The notes beneath the pieces were generated by a model. The model did no database searches. It saw only the letters and a program-made list of their open reading frames with translations, and was not told the DNA's origin. A DNA stretch of 33,102 nucleotides. Origin: Chloroflexota bacterium (lineage in GTDB: Bacteria; Chloroflexota; Limnocylindria; Limnocylindrales; CSP1-4). The stretch lies in NCBI GenBank assembly GCA_021785115.1, contig JAJYGO010000289.1, positions 1-33,102 on the forward strand, given 5' to 3'. Position 1 is the stretch's first letter, and every line of letters begins with the position of its first letter. Shown here piece by piece: positions 16,990 through 23,105 of the stretch. The position numbers and the translations under genes are program-made.

Positions 16990-17387
16990 GCGGCGCGAGC
17001 CGGGAGCAGGAGCGCGCCAGCGCGCTCGAGGGCCGCATGGACGTGCTGGTGAGCTACGTCCTGCTGGGCGGCGTCCTCACCGCCGTCCTCTTCGTGGTCG
17101 TCGGCCTGGCCTGGCACTGGCTGAACACCGGCCAGCTCGGGGTGGACTACCGGATCTCGGGGATGAACCTCTTCGAGTTCGTGGTCGACGATCTCCGGCA
17201 GGTGGGGAGCGCGCAGCTGCGGCCGCGACTCCTGGTGAGCATCGGCATCGCCGCGCTGATGCTGACGCCCTACCTGCGGGTCTTCGCCTCGCTTCTCTTC
17301 TTCGCCTTCGCGGAGCACAACTGGAAGTACGTCGCCTTCACGGGGTTCGTGCTCTCGGTCCTCACCTACAGCCTCTTCCTGCGCTGA
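16986..17387 (+). CDS. DUF1634 membrane protein, partner of the TSUP transporter
   Basis: A 133-residue membrane protein of the DUF1634 family (COG4272), with three helices: residues about 19-43 (LVSYVLLGGVLTAVLFVVVGLAW), 76-97 (LLVSIGIAALMLTPYLRVFASL) and 105-131 (FVLSVLTYSLFL). The GxxLTxxLFxxxGLxWH and LTPYLRVFASLLFFAF segments are typical. The family occurs almost always beside TauE/SafE-type transporters and is presumed to be an accessory subunit. The start is GTG 16986, overlapping the transporter stop; ATG 17038 at MDVLVSYVLL would remove a short charged leader and is a possible alternative. Confidence 0.87.
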   Translation: MSGASREQERASALEGRMDVLVSYVLLGGVLTAVLFVVVGLAWHWLNTGQLGVDYRISGMNLFEFVVDDLRQVGSAQLRPRLLVSIGIAALMLTPYLRVFASLLFFAFAEHNWKYVAFTGFVLSVLTYSLFLR

Positions 17388-17497
17388 CCCCGGCGGCCCG
17401 TCGCCAAGGTGCGGCGAACCCGTCCGAACTCGATGTCTGCGGTCCCGGATGCCGCGCTGCCAGGCGAGCCGAAACGATCAAGCTCACATGGGCGTGG

Positions 17498-17503
17498 TAT
17501 GTT
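17498..17503 (+). promoter_or_regulatory. -10 box (TATGTT) of a leaderless merR-type gene
   Basis: TATGTT is followed by exactly 7 nt and then ATG 17511. This TANNNT-N7-ATG layout is typical of leaderless transcripts. There is no ribosome site before the ATG, and the sequence around it is otherwise very GC-rich. Confidence 0.55.
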
Positions 17504-17510
17504 CGTCGCC

Positions 17511-18053
17511 ATGACCGAGCCACGTCGCGACATCGCCGGGGGCGAGCGCCTGCGCATCGGCCCCTCCGCCGAGCGCCTCGGGCGCTCTCCCCGCATGGTG
17601 CGCTACCTCGAAGAGCACGGGGTGCTCCGACCCGAGCGGGGCCCCGGGCCGGGCGGGCATCGCCACTTCCCGCCCCCCGAGCTGGCCCTGGGCGCGGCTG
17701 CATCCCAGGCGCTCGACGCGGGTTACGCCAGTGCAGTGCTGCGGGCGCTGCGCGAGATGGCCGACCGACGCGTTGCCGCCGCCCTCGCGGATCCGGATCC
17801 GCTGGCCTGGTTCGAGCTGCTGGCCATCAGCCGGGCCGTGGAGGCGCAGGTCCGGGCACAGCTGCCGCCCCCGCCGCCCCCGCACCACGGTCCCCCGCCA
17901 CCCCCGCCGCCCCATCTTCGTGGCGAGCGTTCCGCCGCTCCCTCTTCGGCGCCACCGCACGGCCACGAGCCGGCGGCTGCCCCGCCGTCGGCGCCGATGG
18001 ACGAGGTCGCCGACGATCAGGGCGAGCCCGTGCCACAGCAATGGGACCGGTAG
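17511..18053 (+). CDS. MerR family transcriptional regulator with Pro/His-rich tail
   Basis: A 180-residue regulator. The MerR winged helix is at residues about 14-75: LRIGPSAERLGRSPRMVRYLEEHGVL, a PGPGGHRHFPPPELA wing and a short helix (RALREMADRRVAAAL). After about residue 120 comes a proline-rich tail with histidines (PPPPPPHHGPPPPPPPHLRGE and PPHGHE), an unusual effector region that could bind metal, though no family match supports that. The start is ATG 17511, placed 7 nt after a TATGTT -10 box; ATG 17499 four codons upstream would overlap that box. It lies between the TSUP/DUF1634 pair and the ArsB-like gene, all on the plus strand, so it may control either; the dyad and promoter at 18135-18183 are candidate targets. 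Confidence 0.8.
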   Translation: MTEPRRDIAGGERLRIGPSAERLGRSPRMVRYLEEHGVLRPERGPGPGGHRHFPPPELALGAAASQALDAGYASAVLRALREMADRRVAAALADPDPLAWFELLAISRAVEAQVRAQLPPPPPPHHGPPPPPPPHLRGERSAAPSSAPPHGHEPAAAPPSAPMDEVADDQGEPVPQQWDR

Positions 18054-18134
18054 GCGTGTCCTGAGGGACTGCCAGGTCTCCGCTGCCCGGTCCGGACCAC
18101 CCGCCCCGATGGCAACGCGCCAGATACCATTGCT

Positions 18135-18150
18135 GCGTCATATGCGACGC
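18135..18150. promoter_or_regulatory. Dyad operator candidate upstream of the ArsB-like leader promoter
   Basis: GCGTC-ATATGC-GACGC: perfect 5-bp arms around a 6-bp AT-rich centre. It ends 27 bp before the TATGGT box at 18178, a sensible operator position, and lies about 80 bp downstream of the MerR-type gene. Confidence 0.45.
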
Positions 18151-18177
18151 GCCATGCCTTGTGATATCTGACGTATA

Positions 18178-18183
18178 TATGGT
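18178..18183 (+). promoter_or_regulatory. -10 box (TATGGT) in an AT-rich island before the ArsB-like gene
   Basis: The stretch 18159-18190 is the most AT-rich patch nearby. TATGGT is followed by 6 nt and ATG 18190, again a leaderless layout. TTGTGA at 18159 resembles a -35 box but its spacing is too short. Confidence 0.5.
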
Positions 18184-18189
18184 AAGTTC

Positions 18190-18261
18190 ATGCCATCGGA
18201 GTCGATCGTCCGGGATCCAGAGCCCGGCCGACGGCTGCGATGGAAAGGAGTTCCGCGATGA
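18190..18261 (+). CDS. Leader ORF 1, 23 residues, leaderless
   Basis: ATG at 18190 lies 6 nt after the TATGGT box and opens a 23-codon frame beginning MPSESIVRDPEPG and ending KGVPR. Its TGA (18259-18261) overlaps the ATG of a second tiny ORF as ATGA. No homology is recognised; it contains several arginines. The combination of leaderless start and overlapping stop recurs before other genes in this window, which is the main reason to list it. Confidence 0.4.
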   Translation: MPSESIVRDPEPGRRLRWKGVPR

Positions 18262-18329
18262 CCTGGGTGCCCTCCACCGCTGCCCCGGTGCTCCTCTCGC
18301 GCGAGATCGGCGACGAGAGCCCCCGATAG
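18258..18329 (+). CDS. Leader ORF 2, 23 residues, with strong ribosome site
   Basis: ATG at 18258 is preceded by AAAGGAG at 7-nt spacing, the best ribosome site of the region, yet the frame closes after 23 codons (MTWVPSTAAPVLLSREIG start, SPR end) 22 nt before the ArsB-like GTG. That GTG has no ribosome site of its own, so this ORF could deliver ribosomes to it or act as a regulatory leader peptide. It could also be a remnant of an earlier start of the pump gene after a frameshift. Confidence 0.45.
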   Translation: MTWVPSTAAPVLLSREIGDESPR

Positions 18330-18351
18330 CCCCCTGGCGCTCCTCGGCGCC

Positions 18352-19629
18352 GTGGACCTCGGAGGCCGGGATCGAGCGGTCCCTGCCTCCCCTCCGCCCG
18401 GGGGGACCACCGCCACGCGCGATGCACCGGCCACCACCGTCGCTGCGCGGGAGCACCGGAGCCACCTCGCCGCCGCCGCGGCCGTGGGGCTCGCGCTCCT
18501 CGCCACCCCGGTCGTCGCCGCTCCCCTGGGACGGTTGCGCGACCCGTTCGTGCTGGTGCTCGTGCTGCCGCCCCTGGCCGCTGCGCTGGATGCGCTGGGC
18601 TGGAGCCGGGTCGCCGCCGACGGCCTCCGCAGGATCCGCTCGCCGCTCGCCCGCGCCCTGGGCGCCTATCTCGTGTGGCTCGCCACGAGCGCGCTCCTCA
18701 CCCTCGACGTCGCCGCCGTGGCGGCGGCGTCGGTGGGTCTGGCGGTCGGCGGCCGGCGGAGCGCAGAGCGGGATGTCCAGCTCGGCGCGGCCATCGTCGG
18801 CTCGAACGTCGGCTCGCTGCTCTTCCCCTTCAGCAACCTCACCAACCTCGTGCTCCTGGTGGGTGCCGGGATCTCGTTCCGGGCCTACGTCGAAGCGGCG
18901 TTCTGGCCCCAGCTGGCGACGGCGCTGGGCGCCGGCGCGGTCCTGCTCTGGCGGAGCCGCCGGCGCCTCGCGGCCGAGGTGCCGATCCCCGACGCGGCCG
19001 CGGCGGGCAGTGTCGACGCCGCGGATCCAGGATCCGGGGCGCTGAGCCGCACGGCATGGCTCGCCGGTGGGATCGTGTTCGTCGGTGCGGTGGTCGCGGT
19101 CCTGGCGGGTTTCCGGGGCGGCGACCTCGCGGCCGTCTTCGCCCTCACCGCCGCGCTCGTGTCGGCCCTCGCGGCAGGAAGCGGCGAGAGCACCCCGCGC
19201 GCCCTGGGGCACAGCATCCCGGTGGCCGGCGTGGCGGTCATCCTCGGCGCGGCCCTGCTGGGCGGGCCGATGGCGACGCTCGCGGCGCACCTGCCCGTAC
19301 CGGCGCGGGCGGCCCCCGGCCTCCCCGCGCTGGTCGGGGTGGCCCTCGTCGGTGGCTTGCTCGCCGCGCTCGCCAACAACCTCCCGGCGGCGGCGTTCGG
19401 CGCGGTCTGGCTGGCGGGCGCGCGGCCGGATCTCGTGGTGGCGTACCTGGTGGGCACGAACGTGCTCGCCCTGCTCACCCCGCACGGGTCGCTCGCCACC
19501 CTGCTCTGCCGGGCGGTGGCGGCGCGCGGCGGGCACGACCTGCCCCACGGACCTTACCTGCGGGCCGCCTGGCGCTTCGCGCTGGTCGGCGGTGCTGCCG
19601 CGCTCGCCGCCCTCGTGCTGCTCGGCTGA
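18352..19629 (+). CDS. ArsB-like membrane transporter (ion transporter superfamily)
   Basis: A 425-residue protein with about ten membrane spans. The two signature hairpins of ArsB/NhaD-type carriers are present: GSNVGSLLFPFSNLTNLVLL (about residues 150-169) and, in the second half, VGGLLAALANNLPAAAFGA with LVGTNVLALLTPHGSLATLL. Such proteins export arsenite or antimonite, or act as anion and Na/H carriers. There is no arsR, arsC or arsA nearby, so the substrate is open. The first half is shorter than in ArsB. The annotated start, GTG 18352, lacks a ribosome site and the first 35 residues are not hydrophobic, so the true start is uncertain; two tiny ORFs precede it. Confidence 0.82.
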   Translation: MDLGGRDRAVPASPPPGGTTATRDAPATTVAAREHRSHLAAAAAVGLALLATPVVAAPLGRLRDPFVLVLVLPPLAAALDALGWSRVAADGLRRIRSPLARALGAYLVWLATSALLTLDVAAVAAASVGLAVGGRRSAERDVQLGAAIVGSNVGSLLFPFSNLTNLVLLVGAGISFRAYVEAAFWPQLATALGAGAVLLWRSRRRLAAEVPIPDAAAAGSVDAADPGSGALSRTAWLAGGIVFVGAVVAVLAGFRGGDLAAVFALTAALVSALAAGSGESTPRALGHSIPVAGVAVILGAALLGGPMATLAAHLPVPARAAPGLPALVGVALVGGLLAALANNLPAAAFGAVWLAGARPDLVVAYLVGTNVLALLTPHGSLATLLCRAVAARGGHDLPHGPYLRAAWRFALVGGAAALAALVLLG

Positions 19630-19693
19630 GGTTGAGGCGGGCGAGACGGCTCAAACCGCTGCTGCTCGGGCGGGACGCCCGGGCTCTCCGGGA

Positions 19694-19712
19694 GCGGGGC
19701 CGACAACCCCGC
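19694..19712. terminator. Hairpin between convergent genes
   Basis: GCGGGG and CCCCGC form 6-bp arms with a 7-nt loop, in the 97-bp gap between the convergent ArsB-like and ABM genes; it could end transcription from both sides. No U-tract is visible. Confidence 0.4.
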
Positions 19713-19726
19713 CGAGGCGGTGGTGC

Positions 19727-20026
19727 TCAGCTGCCCCAGCCGATGTCGGACACCACCTCGCCCACCAAGCGGTCCTGCCCCGTGGCGCGGGGTGCGACCC
19801 AGGTGTTGAACGCGCCCGGTCCGACGACCGCGGCGCCGGCGGCCGCGGCCTCCGGCGACGCCCAGCGGCCGACCACCACGATCTCCTGCGGGCCGGTCTT
19901 GACCAGCGTCTGGCCGACGAAGCCCTCGAGGCCCGCGAAGATCGCCGGCAGCTCGCGCTCGATGTCGGCCACCACCTCCTCGACGGGGACGGACAGCGTG
20001 ATCCGGTTGACGACGACGATGTGCAT
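19727..20026 (-). CDS. Dimeric alpha/beta barrel protein, antibiotic biosynthesis monooxygenase (ABM)-like
   Basis: A 99-residue protein with the ferredoxin-like ABM/Dabb layout: strand HIVVVNRITLSV, helix VVADIERELPAIF, GLEGFVGQTLVKT, strand EIVVVGRWASPEAAAAG and helix to the end. Family members are small homodimers that act as cofactor-free monooxygenases, heme-degrading enzymes or unknowns; catalytic residues are not diagnostic here. ATG 20026 has GAGGGGGGATC 5-15 nt upstream; the open frame further upstream is arginine-rich filler. It is divergent from a second ABM-fold gene 278 bp away. Confidence 0.75.
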   Translation of the reverse strand: MHIVVVNRITLSVPVEEVVADIERELPAIFAGLEGFVGQTLVKTGPQEIVVVGRWASPEAAAAGAAVVGPGAFNTWVAPRATGQDRLVGEVVSDIGWGS

Positions 20027-20304
20027 GCGGTCGATCCCCCCCTCGGCACCGCCAGGTCGGCGGCGAACCCGCGAAGGATGCCAGAGATCCGCGACACGTG
20101 GCGCAGCGCGCCGGCGCGGCTCCCGACACGGCGCCCGCGCCGTTCGTCGTGCCCAGCTCGGCGCATCGCGGGCCGCGCCGCACGAGTGACGGAATCCCTT
20201 GACGATCGTGATACGGTCCATCGACTCGGCCACTGTCTCCCGCCCCATCCGGCAGGCCGAGCGGGTCCGAACAGGCCCGGGCGGGGGAAGCAGGGGGGAT
20301 ACAC

Positions 20305-20583
20305 GTGGCCGTCATCATGGTCGAGGAACTCGCGGGCGCGGGCCCGGAGGCTGCCGAGCTCATCCGTCGGCTCGGCCTGCTCGAGAAGCTCAGAACGGCG
20401 CCGGGGTTCCTGGGGCACTGGAGCGGCACCACGAGCACCGGCTACCGCGTAGTCGAGGTCTGGGACTCCGCGGAAGCCCATCAGGCCTGGTACGACGGCA
20501 GCGTGAAGCCGAACCTGCCCCCCGGCATGGAACCCGCGCCGCCCACCTACGTCGATGTGATCCTGGAGGCTCGGCCCAGCTGA
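20305..20583 (+). CDS. Dimeric alpha/beta barrel (ABM-like) protein
   Basis: A 92-residue single-domain protein. The order MAVIMVEELAGAGPEAAELI, APGFLGHWSGTTSTGYRVVEVW, SAEAHQAWYDGSVKPNL and PPTYVDVILEARPS fits the ABM/Dabb fold with its strand-helix-strand repeats and the VVEVWDSAEAHQAW segment typical of it. The function is unknown. The GTG start at 20305 has AGGGGGGAT 5-13 nt upstream. It is divergent from the other ABM-like gene and may share regulation with it. Confidence 0.75.
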   Translation: MAVIMVEELAGAGPEAAELIRRLGLLEKLRTAPGFLGHWSGTTSTGYRVVEVWDSAEAHQAWYDGSVKPNLPPGMEPAPPTYVDVILEARPS

Positions 20584-20631
20584 CGGGCAGCGTCCGGCGT
20601 GGCTCGCGCCCGACCCGTGACGCGGGCCGCC

Positions 20632-20829
20632 CTACGGTCTCGGACGGGCGGGCGGCCGGTGCTCGGCGACGTGCTCCTGCCAGGGCGACCGTCCCTCGGG
20701 TCCCGGTTCTGAGCTGCCCTGCCAGCCGCACTCACAGGTGACCGTCCGGGCGCGGTGACTGGACTCGGCGATGACGTGCCGCTCGCCCGCCTGCGCCGGG
20801 CGGGGCGGCACGTTGCGCGGAAGGTTCAT
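20632..20829 (-). CDS. Small 65-residue protein with a CECGW motif
   Basis: The ATG at 20829 overlaps the stop of the zinc-ribbon gene as ATGA, which argues that this short frame is translated. The protein starts MNLPRNVPPRPAQAGERH and carries RTVTCECGWQGSS with a following EHVAEHR. The CxC-GW pattern with downstream histidines looks like a compact metal site (two Cys, two His). I recall similar short conserved proteins in actinobacteria and relatives, but cannot assign a function. Coupling to a zinc-ribbon protein suggests a shared role. Confidence 0.6.
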   Translation of the reverse strand: MNLPRNVPPRPAQAGERHVIAESSHRARTVTCECGWQGSSEPGPEGRSPWQEHVAEHRPPARPRP

Positions 20830-21164
20830 CTGCGGGCGCGGGCGGCGAAGCACTCGTTGCAGTACACGGGCTTGCCCGACGTCGGCTTGAAGGGAACCTG
20901 CGTCGGCTTGCCGCAGTTCGAGCAGGTCGCGTCGTGCATCTCGCGCGGGGCGCGGCCGTAGCCCGAGCCACGGTCGCCGTAACCTGCGCCGCCGCCGTAG
21001 CCACCACCCGACCCGCTGTCGCGCTGCGCCTTGCGCGCCGCACGACACGATGGGCAGCGGCGCGGCTCCGAGAAGCCGCGCTCGGCGTAGAAGGCCTGGT
21101 CGCCCTCACTGAAGGTGAACGACTGACCGCAGTCCGCGCAGGTCAGCGTCTTGTCGGCATACAC
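20826..21164 (-). CDS. Two-domain zinc-ribbon protein
   Basis: A 112-residue protein with two zinc ribbons. The first (residues about 1-48) is CADCGQSFTFSEGDQAFYAE with a later RRCPSCR, the probable zinc-ribbon (zf-trcl) type. A Gly/Tyr/Ser linker (GSGGGYGGGAGYGDRG) follows. The second is CSNCGKPTQVPFKPTSGKPV with YCNECF, the CxxC-x17-CxxC domain. Such proteins are common in environmental bacteria and may bind nucleic acid; no activity is known. The start is GTG 21164 with AAGGAG 10-15 nt upstream; the open frame before it is filler. It is coupled to the 65-residue gene by ATGA. Confidence 0.87.
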   Translation of the reverse strand: MYADKTLTCADCGQSFTFSEGDQAFYAERGFSEPRRCPSCRAARKAQRDSGSGGGYGGGAGYGDRGSGYGRAPREMHDATCSNCGKPTQVPFKPTSGKPVYCNECFAARARR

Positions 21165-21243
21165 GGGATGGCACTCCTTGTCTGCCGGCGTCGCGACGTT
21201 CTCGCGACGATGGGCAGAGAAGTGTCGAGGTGCCGGAGGTGTG

Positions 21244-21249
21244 AGCGTA
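21244..21249 (-). promoter_or_regulatory. Candidate -10 box (TACGCT) of the zinc-ribbon gene
   Basis: TACGCT on the minus strand, immediately downstream of the tandem repeat in the direction of transcription. It would give a leader of about 70 nt before GTG 21164. Confidence 0.4.
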
Positions 21250-21299
21250 CCACGTGGCGCCCGGAGCCATCGACCCACGTGGCGCACGGAGCCATCGAC
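21250..21299 (-). repeat. 25-bp tandem direct repeat, probable operator
   Basis: Two adjacent 25-bp units, 21250-21274 and 21275-21299, identical except for one base (position 12 of the unit, C or A). Each unit starts on the plus strand with the 8-bp palindrome CCACGTGG and ends with GAGCCATCGAC. They sit directly upstream of the TACGCT box, where a tandem-bound regulator would contact RNA polymerase. Confidence 0.7.
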
Positions 21300-21473
21300 A
21301 CCGCGCCCGCCAGCCCGGGCGTGGACGCCGCACCCCGGTCGCGGTCTCCGCGTTCGCCGTGTCCGCCCTGTCGCCGCTCGGGAACCTCTCCCGCGCCACG
21401 CTCGCCGCCCTGGCCGGGATGTTCGCCGTGTCCGCCGTGCGGGCCCCTCGTCCACGGCTTCGCCTATCCGGCG

Positions 21474-22415
21474 TCAGAGGGTCTCAAGCCACTCGTCGAT
21501 GGTCGACCGGAACAGGTCCGGCGCCTCGTACTGCGGCAGGTGGCCCTGGCCGGGCAGGACCGCGAGCCGGGCGGTGGGGATGGCCGCGGCGAGCGGGCGA
21601 CCCCAGGTCGGCCCGCACATCCAGTCGTGCTCGCCGACGATCACGAGGGTGGGGCACGAGATCGCGCCAAGGAGCGGCCGGTAGTCCGCGTCCAACCAAC
21701 CGCCCCGCCGGAACCACAGATCGTTGACGTCCTCGTTGATGCGCATCTCGCGACGCAGCCGGGCGATGTGCTCGCGGGCGAGGTCCGAGTCGGGCTCGGC
21801 GAAGTAGAAGGGCAGCTCGGCGCGGAAGGTCGCGACGTCCTGCGGCTCGGTCGGGTGCTCACGTCCGACCGCGATGCGGTACGCCGCGTACGCCCCGTCG
21901 AACCATGGGCGGTCGCGGAGCCGGTCCAGCGCGCGCTGCTGCTCGGCGTCGGCGGCCGCCGGGTCCACCGACCCGTTGCCGGCGAGCCCGGCCACCACGA
22001 TGAGCCGGCGCACCGCCTCGGGGTGCATGGCCGCCCAGGCGGGCCCGACGAGGCCGCCCCAGGAGTGGCCCATGAGCGTCACCGGCCCGAGGCCGAGGGC
22101 CCGGCGGACCGCCTCCCAGAACGCGACATGCCCCTCCAGGTCGTAGTCCGAGCGGCGGCGCGGGGGCGACGTCCGTCCACAGCCGGGCGCATTGACCAGG
22201 TGGCAACGGAAGCGGTCGAGGACCGGCACCACGTCGGCGCGCGCGAGGTGGGCAGGGAGCCCCGGTCCGCCCTCGATCCAGACCAGCGGCTCGCCCTCCC
22301 CGAGCGCCTCCCACTCCACGACCTGCCCGTCGGGCAGCGCGGTCAGGTGCGCCAGTTCGATGCTCGGCAGGTCGGTCGCGTCAGGGAACGGGTACGTCAG
22401 CTGCGTGGTGCGCAT
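21474..22415 (-). CDS. Alpha/beta hydrolase, proline iminopeptidase-like
   Basis: A 313-residue hydrolase of the proline iminopeptidase/haloalkane-type group (S33). Visible features are WIEGGPGLPAH (oxyanion GGPG), NAPGCGRTSPPRRR, nucleophile elbow TLMGHSWGGLVG, the acid VIVGEHDWMCGP and base LPGQGHLPQYEAP. A cap domain with an NDLWFRRGGWLDADYRPLL segment lies between. Members cleave N-terminal proline or act on varied esters and amides; the substrate is not predicted. ATG 22415 has GGGGAGGTGGGGG upstream and is preferred to an ATG-like start 12 codons earlier. Confidence 0.88.
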   Translation of the reverse strand: MRTTQLTYPFPDATDLPSIELAHLTALPDGQVVEWEALGEGEPLVWIEGGPGLPAHLARADVVPVLDRFRCHLVNAPGCGRTSPPRRRSDYDLEGHVAFWEAVRRALGLGPVTLMGHSWGGLVGPAWAAMHPEAVRRLIVVAGLAGNGSVDPAAADAEQQRALDRLRDRPWFDGAYAAYRIAVGREHPTEPQDVATFRAELPFYFAEPDSDLAREHIARLRREMRINEDVNDLWFRRGGWLDADYRPLLGAISCPTLVIVGEHDWMCGPTWGRPLAAAIPTARLAVLPGQGHLPQYEAPDLFRSTIDEWLETL

Positions 22416-22745
22416 CTCGTCCCCCACCTCCCCTGGCGGCGAGGCCCGCAAGGTCGTTGGCCCGTGGAGCGGGGCGGCGGCACCCGGCCGCGACCCGGGG
22501 CGTCCGGCGGTTCGACAGCCGCGTCACCACTCCTCCCGCGTTGCACGATGCAGTGTCGCGGGCCAGCGTTCCCCGAGCGTTCCGCGGCGCTCGACGGTGG
22601 GGTGAAACCCTCCGGGCCCGGCGGAATGGGAGCACCGCCCGGCGGCTGCAGGAGTATGGAGACGCGCAGTGGGTGCGACGACTGCGGCGGCACCGGCATT
22701 GCGATGCCGCCGCAGCTGGTTTGATACCCGGTCAGCGGCGACGGG
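22416..22745. other. Gene-free region with a terminator-like hairpin
   Basis: 330 bp downstream of the signalling operon and upstream of the hydrolase. A 22-codon plus-strand frame (22656-22724) contains CDDCGGTG, but its ribosome site is only 2 nt from the ATG, so it is not called. The hairpin at 22682-22715 is listed separately. Confidence 0.55.
22682..22715 (-). terminator. Hairpin after the HPt gene
   Basis: Perfect 11-bp arms (CTGCGGCGGCA and TGCCGCCGCAG) with a 12-nt loop, 31-64 nt beyond the HPt stop. It is the strongest hairpin found between genes here; there is no U-tract, as is usual at this GC content. Confidence 0.55.
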
Positions 22746-23105
22746 TCAGACCGACCCTCGGATTGCCTGGAGCGCGAGCCGGACGGCCGTTGCCTCGGCG
22801 GCGAGGGCCTCGACGCGTTCCGAAGGCGCGTCCACGGTGCCCGCCCGGGCGTCGCCTTCGAGCGCCCGGCTCAGCTCGCTCAGCCGCGTCGCGCCCACGT
22901 TCGCGGCGCTCGACTTCAGGGAGTGCGCCGGACGGACGAGCGCCTCCACGGAGCCGGCTCCGACCGCGGCGCGAAGGGCGGCGAGCTGGTCGTCCGCATC
23001 CCGCAGGAACGTCTCGAGCAACTCGTCGAGGAACGCCTCGTCGCCGCCGGTGATCTCCAGGAGGTAGCGCAGGGCGCCGTGGTCGAGGGTCCCGCCGTCG
23101 GTCAC
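22746..23105 (-). CDS. Histidine phosphotransfer (HPt) protein
   Basis: A 119-residue free-standing HPt domain. The phosphoacceptor motif AHSLKSSAANVGA places the active histidine at residue 61, with the DEAFLDELLETFLRDADDQLAALRAAV helix before it and LSRALEGDAR after. It relays phosphate between receiver domains. The GTG start at 23105 overlaps the stop of the cyclase gene as GTGA, so it is the third coupled gene of the operon. It supplies the HPt that the hybrid kinase lacks. Confidence 0.92.
   Translation of the reverse strand: MTDGGTLDHGALRYLLEITGGDEAFLDELLETFLRDADDQLAALRAAVGAGSVEALVRPAHSLKSSAANVGATRLSELSRALEGDARAGTVDAPSERVEALAAEATAVRLALQAIRGSV

Larger units (their letters stand above)
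21165..21473. other. Intergenic region with promoter and tandem repeat
   Basis: 309 bp between the zinc-ribbon gene start and the hydrolase stop. It holds the candidate -10 box and 25-bp repeats listed separately. The left-over part (about 21300-21473) also has two copies of TTCGCCGTGTCCGCC near 21354 and 21421; no gene was seen. Confidence 0.6.

Noticed and set aside
20199..20217. TTGACG with TACGGT as a promoter between the ABM genes
   Set aside because: The spacing between the boxes is 7 bp, far too short, and no start codon follows at a leaderless distance.
22656..22724. 22-codon plus-strand ORF with a DnaJ-like CDDCGGTG motif
   Set aside because: The AGGAG is only 2 nt from the ATG and most of the coding sequence is also the stem-loop after the HPt gene; the motif is probably chance from a GC-rich hairpin.
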